Shown one piece after another: positions 24,913 through 31,182 of a stretch of DNA of 32,678 nucleotides. The position numbers and the translations under genes are program-made. How positions within the stretch are numbered: position 1 is the stretch's first letter; each line of letters starts with the position of its first letter. Under the pieces are notes generated by a model. It was not told the DNA's origin, did no database searches, and worked only from the letters and a program-made list of their open reading frames with translations. The DNA is taken from assembly GCA_025361865.1 (NCBI GenBank), contig JANYJH010000396.1:1-32678 (forward strand). The letters are read 5' to 3'. This stretch comes from Phragmitibacter sp. (GTDB taxonomy: Bacteria > Verrucomicrobiota > Verrucomicrobiia > Verrucomicrobiales > Verrucomicrobiaceae).

Positions 24913-25644
24913 ATGAACATCTACGAAACGCCCAAACTCCTCGCGGAATACCTGCTCTTTCACTACGGCAAAGACGAGGAAATTCTCCCTTGGAATTTTG
25001 GTCCCAAAGAAGCCTTAGGCTTCGCGGTGCGCAGCGTCACTGAGCTGCTGGACAAGAGCCTCGTTCCTGCCAAAGCACGCGCGCTTGATCTCGGCTGCGC
25101 CGTGGGCCGTTCGTGTTATGAACTGGCGCTGGTGGCGGAGGAAGTGCTGGGCATGGATTACTCGCAGGCTTTCGTGAATGCCGCTGAGACGGTTCGTGTT
25201 CAGGGGAAACTAGATTATCCGCGAGTGGATGAGTCTTCTCATCAAACCCTGCTGACGGCTCTTCGACCTGACTTTGGCGAATCCTCGCGCATTCGTTTTG
25301 CCCAAGGTGATGCGATGAATTTGAGCGCCGACCTTGGAGCCTTCGATGTCGTTCATGGTGCGAATTTGCTTTGTCGGCTCAGCGAACCCCAGCGCCTTTT
25401 GGACCGTCTTCCATCCCTCGTAAAATCAGGCGGCCAGCTCCTGCTCACCACGCCCTGCACTTGGTTGGAAGACTACACGCCCGCCGCGAATTGGCCTCAA
25501 GGCAGCACGTTTGATTGGCTGCAAGCCCAACTCGGAGAGCACTTCACGCTGGCTGAGCAAAAAGACCTCCCGTTCCTCATTCGCGAACACGCCCGCAAAT
25601 TCCAGTGGAGCGTGGCTTTGGGCACCCGATGGGTGCGACGGTAG
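24913..25644 (+). CDS. stand-alone ovothiol-type methyltransferase (OvoA C-terminal family)
   Basis: This 243-residue SAM-dependent methyltransferase has a nucleotide-binding motif ALDLGCAVG at 57-65 and an acidic GMDYSQAF at about 80-87. The N terminus (MNIYETPKLLAEYLLFHYG, EEILPWNFGPKEALGF) is the signature of the putative 4-mercaptohistidine N1-methyltransferase family (TIGR04345), which forms the C-terminal domain of OvoA in many organisms. OvoA makes ovothiol from histidine and cysteine. Here the methyltransferase is encoded alone, with no 5-histidylcysteine sulfoxide synthase in the window. The ATG at 24913 is preferred over the TTG at 24907, which overlaps the preceding stop. A hairpin at 25649-25679 follows. 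Confidence 0.88.
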   Translation: MNIYETPKLLAEYLLFHYGKDEEILPWNFGPKEALGFAVRSVTELLDKSLVPAKARALDLGCAVGRSCYELALVAEEVLGMDYSQAFVNAAETVRVQGKLDYPRVDESSHQTLLTALRPDFGESSRIRFAQGDAMNLSADLGAFDVVHGANLLCRLSEPQRLLDRLPSLVKSGGQLLLTTPCTWLEDYTPAANWPQGSTFDWLQAQLGEHFTLAEQKDLPFLIREHARKFQWSVALGTRWVRR

Positions 25645-25648
25645 CACA

Positions 25649-25679
25649 GGCTTCCAGCCAGTAACGCTATCTGGAAGCC
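25649..25679. terminator. bidirectional hairpin between convergent genes
   Basis: GGCTTCCAG (25649-25657) and CTGGAAGCC (25671-25679) are perfect 9-bp complements with a 13-nt loop. The right arm includes the last sense codons of the MazF-like gene. It lies between two converging genes. U tracts are absent, so termination strength is uncertain. Confidence 0.5.
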
Positions 25680-25990
25680 AACCCAAACCAGTGCGCTATG
25701 GATGCCTCAATGGTGGCCATTTGCTCAGTAGTCAAGGCACCCAACCTGCGCAGAAAGACCTTGGATGGCACGGGACGAATGCCTTGGCCATCAAACGCAC
25801 CTTTCTCCAACCAACGAATCGCCAGAGGGACTTCAAAACGGGTTCCCCACAAGGCCGTGGTATGCGGCATTACGGCATAGAGTGCGCGTTCATTTTCCAA
25901 GATGGCGACGCTTACCACTAGGGCTGGACGCACCTTGGCGGCAAGACCGAAGTCCACCTGCCAGACCTCACCTCGCTTCGGCAGTGGCAT
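25667..25990 (-). CDS. PemK/MazF-family toxin
   Basis: This 107-residue protein has the MazF/PemK fold pattern: RGEVWQVDFG at 6-15, KVRPALVVSV at 19-28 with Arg21 as a likely catalytic residue, PHTTALWGTRFEVPL around 42-56, and the C-terminal block PSKVFLRRLGALTTEQ. MazF proteins are ribosome-independent mRNA endonucleases, neutralised by a partner encoded just upstream. The start overlaps the upstream antitoxin gene by 23 bp, typical of such pairs. The cleavage motif and whether it is active cannot be told from sequence. Confidence 0.88.
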   Translation of the reverse strand: MPLPKRGEVWQVDFGLAAKVRPALVVSVAILENERALYAVMPHTTALWGTRFEVPLAIRWLEKGAFDGQGIRPVPSKVFLRRLGALTTEQMATIEASIAHWFGLASR

Positions 25991-26195
25991 GGGCTTCTTC
26001 TGCTCGGTCGTAGGCTTGGAAAGCGGCGTCGCCTTCTGCGATGAGGTCTTCTTCCGTCATGACACCCATACCATCATCATAAACCAAGCCAAGACCGCGT
26101 TGCTGATACAAGCGATGAAGCATCCGCTCTACGGCACGAAGTTCTTCCGTAGAGAGATCCGCAACGGCAGACTCAATCTCAGTCAAGGTGGTCAT
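25968..26195 (-). CDS. putative antitoxin of the MazF-like pair
   Basis: This 75-residue acidic protein begins with a helical block MTTLTEIESAVADLSTEELRA, common in small antitoxins. It then has an acidic tail (LIAEGDAAFQAYDRAEE) of the kind that binds MazF-type toxins. A classic AbrB-type DNA-binding domain is not evident, so the family is not certain. It is assigned mainly by its size, acidity and 23-bp overlap with the downstream toxin. A TGTAATCT box about 10 nt before the ATG (minus strand) may be its -10 element. Confidence 0.75.
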   Translation of the reverse strand: MTTLTEIESAVADLSTEELRAVERMLHRLYQQRGLGLVYDDGMGVMTEEDLIAEGDAAFQAYDRAEEAHATAEAR

Positions 26196-26244
26196 GCTCG
26201 TAAGATTACACCTTGGCTAATTTTTGGAAAGCTATTCTGTGAGT

Positions 26245-27462
26245 TCAAGCATCCAGCCCGAACGCGGTATGCACCACACGCGCCGCGTTCTCGATCTCGC
26301 TTTCGTTCACGATCACCGCCGTCTTGATCTCGCTCGTGGAGATCATCTGAATGTTGATGCCTGCATTGGCGAGCGCGGTGAACATCTTGCTGGCGACGCC
26401 GCTGTGGCTTCTCATGCCGATGCCGACGATGCTTAATTTGGCGATTCCGCTTTGGGTGCGGAGTTCCACCTTGTCACCAAGGCCACTCACGAGGGGCTTC
26501 AAGGCGGCTTCTGCTTTCGGAAGATCCGCAGCGCTGAGCGTGAAGGAGATGTCCGTCTCGCTATCCCAGCTCACATTCTGCACGATCATGTCCACGACGA
26601 TGTTCGCTTTCGTGATTGCATCGAAAACCTTCGCGGCCACACCTGGAAGATCGGGCACGTCATCAATGGTGACCTTTGCCTGATTGCGCTCAATGCTCAC
26701 GCCGCGAACGACCACGGATTCCATGCCATTTTCTTCCTCTTTCACAAGCGTGCCTGGGTTGGTGTTCATGCTATTGCGGACTTCAAAACGAACGCCGAAT
26801 TTCTTGGCGAATTCTACGGAACGGCTCTGCATCACCTTGCTCCCGCTGCTGGCCATCTCCAGCATCTCATCATAACTGATGGTCTCGATCTTCTGCGCGA
26901 CTTTGACGACACGAGGATCACAGGTGTAAACGCCGTCCACATCCGTGAAGATCTGGCAAAGGTCCGCCTTCACCGCCGCAGCCATCGCGATCGCGGTCAA
27001 ATCAGAACCACCACGACCTAGCGTCGTAATACGGCCATCGGAGGTTTGACCCTGAAAGCCAGCGATGATGACGATATTGCCATCATCCAACAAACGATGC
27101 ACCGCGTCCGGTGTGATATTAGCAATGCGGGCCTTCGTATGCACGCCATCGGTGCTGATGCCCGCTTGAGCTCCCGTTAACGACGAAGCACTACCGCCGA
27201 GCTGATTGATGGCCATGGCCGTCAACGCGATGGTGGTTTGCTCCCCTGTCGCCAGAAGCACATCCATTTCACGCTCCGTTGGATGCTCGGATACTTCGGC
27301 GGCTAGCTTCAAAAGGCTGTCGGTCACACCGGACATCGCGGAGACGACGACGATGATTTGGTTGCCAGCGCGTTGGGATTCCAGAACGCGACGCGCCACG
27401 TTCTTGATTCGCTCGGGGTTACCGACCGAAGTGCCGCCGTATTTCTGAACGATCAATGCCAT
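26245..27462 (-). CDS. lysC: aspartate kinase
   Basis: This 405-residue enzyme phosphorylates aspartate, the first step to lysine/diaminopimelate, threonine and methionine. The substrate/ATP motif KYGGTSVG lies at 7-14. The kinase core includes TTLGRGGSDLTA, and MEMASSGSKVMQSRSVEFAKKF-type blocks are present. Two ACT regulatory domains follow from about 265 (VVRGVSIERNQAKV; LSIVGIGMRSHSGVA), consistent with feedback inhibition. The length is standard for the monofunctional class. I chose the ATG at 27462 (MALIVQKYGG). The frame stays open 76 codons further upstream, but that stretch lacks family similarity and contains leader hairpins. Confidence 0.95.
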   Translation of the reverse strand: MALIVQKYGGTSVGNPERIKNVARRVLESQRAGNQIIVVVSAMSGVTDSLLKLAAEVSEHPTEREMDVLLATGEQTTIALTAMAINQLGGSASSLTGAQAGISTDGVHTKARIANITPDAVHRLLDDGNIVIIAGFQGQTSDGRITTLGRGGSDLTAIAMAAAVKADLCQIFTDVDGVYTCDPRVVKVAQKIETISYDEMLEMASSGSKVMQSRSVEFAKKFGVRFEVRNSMNTNPGTLVKEEENGMESVVVRGVSIERNQAKVTIDDVPDLPGVAAKVFDAITKANIVVDMIVQNVSWDSETDISFTLSAADLPKAEAALKPLVSGLGDKVELRTQSGIAKLSIVGIGMRSHSGVASKMFTALANAGINIQMISTSEIKTAVIVNESEIENAARVVHTAFGLDA

Positions 27463-27469
27463 GTGCGAA

Positions 27470-27493
27470 AGGGCGCGTATCATGGCACGCCCT
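27470..27493 (-). promoter_or_regulatory. hairpin just upstream of the lysC start
   Basis: AGGGCGCG (27470-27477) and CACGCCCT (27486-27493) pair over 8 bp (one G-U on the transcript) with an 8-nt loop. On the lysC transcript the stem ends 7 nt before the ATG and is followed by TTT. It is placed where it could occlude the ribosome site or act as an attenuator. Confidence 0.45.
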
Positions 27494-27770
27494 GACAGGA
27501 GTGCAAGCGCCAGCACGAAACAGTTATCATTCCTTTGAATAGCCGGAGCAGACATCACGTCCATGAAGACGTGAAGAAGATAGTCCCAACGGACATTGCC
27601 CCTAGTCCCCGCCGCGCGGTGGACATGCCCGCACTCGCACGATCGAGCCGAGGCCAATAGACGCAGCAAGGTGCGCAAACGCCCCTTCATCCAGCATCGC
27701 CAGAGGTATTCACCTCTCTGCGCCTGCTTATTCTCATAATAGAGAATTATTATAAAAAATATAATTAATA

Positions 27771-27798
27771 TTGCAATTCATATAAAAAGTGATAAAAT
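27771..27798 (+). promoter_or_regulatory. candidate sigma-70-type promoter of the NlpC/P60 gene
   Basis: TTGCAA (27771-27776) and TAAAAT (27793-27798) are separated by 16 nt in a strongly AT-rich stretch, 33 nt before the ATG. Another TATAAT occurs at 27760-27765 without a good -35. Confidence 0.4.
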
Positions 27799-27831
27799 CT
27801 ATAAAAGTAAGGCCAATAACTGATAATCACC

Positions 27832-28431
27832 ATGAAATCCATCTTCACCAACCTCCGCAACGTTGCTCTCGCAACCCTCGTCGTAACTCTTCTCACTGTT
27901 GCCAATCAGGCCCAGGCTCAGAGTTTTGGACCTCCAAACGGCTACATGGAGAACGCCGTGTATCGCCCGAACCAAGCTCCTCAAGGAATGCAAGTCGCGA
28001 TGGCCCCTCAGCAGCAGCCGTTCCTTGATTATGATGGTCGGTTCGCCCAAGCTCCTTCCTACATGCCTGAGCCCGTGCGTCGTGCCGTGGATGCCGCGAA
28101 TCGTCTTCAGGATAAGCCCTACATCTGGGGCGGTGGCCACAGGGTGCTGGAAGATCGGGGCTACGACTGCTCAGGTTCCGTTTCCTACGTGCTCTTCAAC
28201 GCGGGCCTTGTTCGTGGCCCTATGACCGCTAAAAACTACATGAGCTACGGTGTTCCCGGACCGGGCCGTTACATCAATATCTATGTCAAAGGCGACCATA
28301 TCTTCATGTCCATCTGCGGTCTTCGTTTTGATACCAGTGACCATAAGGCAGATCGCGGCAAAGGCCCCCGCTGGAGGCCCACAGCACGCAGTTTCGCAGG
28401 TTTTGAAGTGCGGCATATTCCCGGCCTTTAA
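27832..28431 (+). CDS. exported NlpC/P60-type peptidoglycan hydrolase
   Basis: This 199-residue protein has a signal peptide cleaved near AQA-QS (residues 28-31), a Pro/Gln-rich linker (about 32-78), and a C-terminal NlpC/P60-type domain. The domain begins with a helix RAVDAANRLQDKPYIWGGGH (81-103). Catalytic Cys113 lies in YDCSGSVSYVL, and the likely catalytic His156 is in KGDHIFMSI. Family members cut peptide stems of the cell wall. The domain is short but contains the key residues. It is a single-gene unit with an AT-rich promoter region and a strong terminator at 28494-28523. Confidence 0.85.
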   Translation: MKSIFTNLRNVALATLVVTLLTVANQAQAQSFGPPNGYMENAVYRPNQAPQGMQVAMAPQQQPFLDYDGRFAQAPSYMPEPVRRAVDAANRLQDKPYIWGGGHRVLEDRGYDCSGSVSYVLFNAGLVRGPMTAKNYMSYGVPGPGRYINIYVKGDHIFMSICGLRFDTSDHKADRGKGPRWRPTARSFAGFEVRHIPGL

Positions 28432-28439
28432 CTTGCCTA

Positions 28440-28461
28440 GTGACTCTCATATTTGAGTCAC
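28440..28461 (+). other. 7-bp hairpin after the NlpC/P60 gene
   Basis: GTGACTC (28440-28446) and GAGTCAC (28455-28461) form a perfect stem with an 8-nt loop, 8 nt after the stop codon. No U tract follows. It probably protects the 3' end together with the terminator 33 nt further on. Confidence 0.45.
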
Positions 28462-28493
28462 GCAGGTGGTGGTGAGGTCAGTGGTGCGAATAG

Positions 28494-28523
28494 AATCCCG
28501 AGGATTGGCCCTCGGGATTTTTT
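28494..28523 (+). terminator. strong rho-independent terminator
   Basis: AATCCCGAGG (28494-28503) and CCTCGGGATT (28509-28518) form a perfect 10-bp stem with an ATTGG loop, followed directly by a run of T to 28523. It ends the NlpC/P60 transcript. Apart from a short palindrome, I see no gene between here and the recN stop at 28687. Confidence 0.9.
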
Positions 28524-28633
28524 GTGCTTCGAAATGAAGAGCCGCGTCCCTTGTCACAGAGTAGAGCATTCGCAAGATCGCGAGACATCCGATTTGCATA
28601 ACTGAAAGCGCGGCCTGCATCCTCTGAATCTGA

Positions 28634-28650
28634 ACAGGCAGGCTGCCTGT
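28634..28650 (-). terminator. possible transcript-end hairpin downstream of recN
   Basis: ACAGGCA (28634-28640) and TGCCTGT (28644-28650) form a 7-bp stem with a 3-nt loop, 36 nt beyond the recN stop. There is no T tract. It may instead be a dispersed palindrome. Confidence 0.3.
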
Positions 28651-28686
28651 ATCACGTTCTTTAAAACGGGTGACTTCCCCTTGGGT

Positions 28687-30345
28687 TCACTTCGCTCCGG
28701 CCAACAGACTCTCTGCGTGGATGCGGGCGCTTTCGGCCTTGCCGCCGAGCATTCTGGCGAGCTCTTCAATGCGTGGCTCGCCGCTGACTTCACGCAGGGT
28801 GGACCTAGTGCGCTTGTCATCGAACTCCTTGGTCACGACGAACTGGCTTTTCCCGAGGCTGGCCAACTGCGGCATGTGGGTGATGGCGATGACTTGATGC
28901 TTCTCCGCGAGGGTCGCCATTTTGCGGCCCACGGCTTCAGCGATGGTGCCGCCGACGTTCGCGTCGATCTCATCAAAGACCATCAGCGGAATGGCGTCCT
29001 GTTCCGCCAAGGCGCTCTTCACCGCGAGAAGAACTCGGGACATTTCCCCTGAGGAAGCGGTGAGTCGAAGCGGCTTCAGGGGCTCGCCGGGATTCGGTGC
29101 AAACTGGAAGTCCACCTCCTCCAGTCCATCGCGTGCGGGCTCGTCACGAACCGTGAGAACGGCTTCAAAGACGGCGCGCTTGAAACCCAGATCGGTGAGA
29201 TGCGCGGCGATGTCTTTGGCCAGTTTCGGCGCGGCTTTCTTGCGCTTGTCGCCGAGCTGCTTCCCGAGCTTATTCACTTCAGCGCGTGTGGCATTCAGGC
29301 GTTGCTTCAGCTTTTCCAGGGCTTCACCGCGATTTTCCATCTTCGCGAGCTTCGCGCTGGCATCTTCGCGGAACTTCAGGATCGCGGTCACGGTCGGTCC
29401 GTATTTGCGCTTGAGCGTCTGAAGGATGTGGATGCGCTCTTCCAGCTTGGCCAGCTCTTCCGGCTGCACTTCGATCTCGTCCAGATAATCGCGCACGGAG
29501 CTTTCCAGTTCCTGAAGCTCGATCTTCGCGGACTCAAATCCTTGGAAGGTTTCCTTCAGCTTCGGGTCATACTTCTCCAGCTCGTGAATGGCTTTGCTGA
29601 CATCGCGCAAGGCATTGAGCACGCTGCCTTCGCCTTCGCCAAGTCGTTCGCTGACTTCCCCGCAAAGCTCGACGAGACGAGCGCTGTTCGCGGCGATCCG
29701 ATGTCTCGCCTCGACTTCATCTTCATCGCCTTCTTTCAAGGCCGCGCTCTCGATGTCCTTGATCTGGAAGCGGAGCATGTCCATTTCCTGTTCGCTGGCG
29801 CGCTCGGCATTGGCCAGTTCATCGTGCTCCGTCTGCGCGGCCCGCCAGAGGCTGTGAGCCGCCCGGTATTGTTTCGCCAGATCCTCAGCGCCCGCATAGG
29901 CATCCAGCATCTCCAACTGACGGTCTTTGGAGTTGAGCGACTGGTGATCGTGTGGTCCGTGCAAGTCCACGAGATGCTCGCCGAGCTGCTTCAGCATCAC
30001 CGAAGTGACCGGCGAGCCATTAACGAACTGCTTGTTGGTCGTCGCGCCGATGACGCGTCGGATGATGAGCGATTCGCCCTCCAGCGCGTCGAAGCCTGCT
30101 TCAGTGAGGATCGCATCTACGGGGGCGGTTTGCGTCAGATCAAACACTGCCTCCACCGTGCAGGACTCCGTGCCCGTGCGGATGAGGCCGCGGTCGGCGC
30201 GCTCACCGAGGATGAGCTTCAACGCGCCCACGATGATGGATTTGCCCGCGCCGGTTTCCCCGGTGACCGCGATCAAACCGGGACCCAGCTCCCAGGCTAA
30301 GTCTTCTACGAGGGCGAGGTTTTGGATCTTGAGCAGGGATAACAT
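28687..30345 (-). CDS. recN: DNA repair protein RecN
   Basis: This 552-residue SMC-like ATPase acts early in double-strand-break repair. Its N-terminal head has Walker A GETGAGKS at 29-36 and a Q-loop-type HDHQSLNSKDRQLEMLD region. The middle is two coiled-coil arms (about 160-380). The C-terminal head carries a SASSGEMSRVLLAVK signature, Walker B PLMVFDEIDANVGG and the ITHMPQLAS block. The length is normal for RecN. I chose the ATG at 30345 (MLSLLKIQNLALVED). The frame is open for 99 more codons upstream, but that overlaps the divergent MBL-fold gene and lacks RecN similarity. In many organisms recN is SOS-induced, but I see no clear LexA box in the 51-bp gap. Confidence 0.96.
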   Translation of the reverse strand: MLSLLKIQNLALVEDLAWELGPGLIAVTGETGAGKSIIVGALKLILGERADRGLIRTGTESCTVEAVFDLTQTAPVDAILTEAGFDALEGESLIIRRVIGATTNKQFVNGSPVTSVMLKQLGEHLVDLHGPHDHQSLNSKDRQLEMLDAYAGAEDLAKQYRAAHSLWRAAQTEHDELANAERASEQEMDMLRFQIKDIESAALKEGDEDEVEARHRIAANSARLVELCGEVSERLGEGEGSVLNALRDVSKAIHELEKYDPKLKETFQGFESAKIELQELESSVRDYLDEIEVQPEELAKLEERIHILQTLKRKYGPTVTAILKFREDASAKLAKMENRGEALEKLKQRLNATRAEVNKLGKQLGDKRKKAAPKLAKDIAAHLTDLGFKRAVFEAVLTVRDEPARDGLEEVDFQFAPNPGEPLKPLRLTASSGEMSRVLLAVKSALAEQDAIPLMVFDEIDANVGGTIAEAVGRKMATLAEKHQVIAITHMPQLASLGKSQFVVTKEFDDKRTRSTLREVSGEPRIEELARMLGGKAESARIHAESLLAGAK

Positions 30346-30396
30346 GCGGCAGGGTGGTTTGACTATGATGAGGTGCGCCCTACTTTGCAACGAACG

Positions 30397-31182
30397 ATGA
30401 GTGGATTGGAGATTACATTTTTGGGAACGGGCACTTCCGTGGGCATACCGATGATCGGCTGTGACTGCGAGACATGCCGTAGCACCGATCCACGGGACAA
30501 GCGCTACCGCTCCTCTATTTACGTGAAGACGCCGGAAGTCGCTTGGGTGGTGGACACCGGGCCGGAGTTCAGACTCCAGTGCCTGCGCGAAAACATCCGC
30601 CATCTGGACGCCGTGCTCATCTCCCATCCGCACATGGATCATGTGACGGGCTTCGATGATCTGCGCCGCTTCTGCGTGCCGGAGGACGCGGTGATTCCGG
30701 TTTATGCGCGGGCGCTTTGCCTTGCGAAGCTAAAGACCATGTATGACCATTCCTTCAACGGAGAGAACCGGTATCGCGGCTATCTCAAGCCGGAGCCGCA
30801 TGTGATCACGGGCCCGTTTAAGCTCGGTGAAACGGAGATCACGCCATTGCTCGTCACGCATGGCAAGGTGGACACCGTGGGCTTTCTCTTCTCGCGCGGT
30901 GGTCGGAAACTCTGTGCGTATATCAGCGATATGAAGAAGGCTTATCCCGAGACGATCGACGCCATGCAAGGCGTGGAGACGCTCATCGTGGATGCCTTGC
31001 GCCACACGCCGCATCCCACGCACATGAGCTTTGCGGAAGCGCTGGAGTTTCGGACGCTGGTCGGGGCCCAGCGGACGTGGTTCACGCACATTCAATGCGA
31101 GATCAAACATGATCGCGAAGAAGCGAAACTGCCGGAGGACGTGCGCATCGCTTATGATGGGCTGAAGCTTTGCCTGGAATGA
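30397..31182 (+). CDS. PhnP-like metallo-beta-lactamase-fold phosphodiesterase
   Basis: This 261-residue protein has the MBL metal motif HPHMDH at 77-82, preceded by VVDTGPEFRLQ (about 51-61), and later ISDMKKAYPETIDA and FTHIQCEIKHD. The early GCDCETCRS (21-29) is the extra zinc-site Cys pattern of the PhnP branch. PhnP hydrolyses 5-phosphoribosyl 1,2-cyclic phosphate in phosphonate breakdown, but no other phn gene is nearby, so a housekeeping cyclic-phosphate role is more likely. The ATG at 30397 gives the family start (MSGLEITFLGTGTS). Its TGA overlaps the next start codon by ATGA, implying coupling. Confidence 0.9.
   Translation: MSGLEITFLGTGTSVGIPMIGCDCETCRSTDPRDKRYRSSIYVKTPEVAWVVDTGPEFRLQCLRENIRHLDAVLISHPHMDHVTGFDDLRRFCVPEDAVIPVYARALCLAKLKTMYDHSFNGENRYRGYLKPEPHVITGPFKLGETEITPLLVTHGKVDTVGFLFSRGGRKLCAYISDMKKAYPETIDAMQGVETLIVDALRHTPHPTHMSFAEALEFRTLVGAQRTWFTHIQCEIKHDREEAKLPEDVRIAYDGLKLCLE

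Larger units (their letters stand above)
27463..27831. other. 369-bp divergent intergenic region with GC-rich and AT-rich halves
   Basis: This is the shared upstream region of lysC (minus) and the NlpC/P60 gene (plus). The lysC-proximal part (27463-27720) is GC-rich and holds hairpins at 27470-27493 and 27702-27717. The distal part (27722-27815) is sharply AT-rich. I compared it with the lysine riboswitch core and did not find a match. No convincing gene is present. Confidence 0.7.

Noticed and set aside
27463-27720. Lysine riboswitch upstream of lysC
   Set aside because: The conserved core blocks and five-helix layout that I know for this riboswitch could not be matched. Only isolated hairpins are present.
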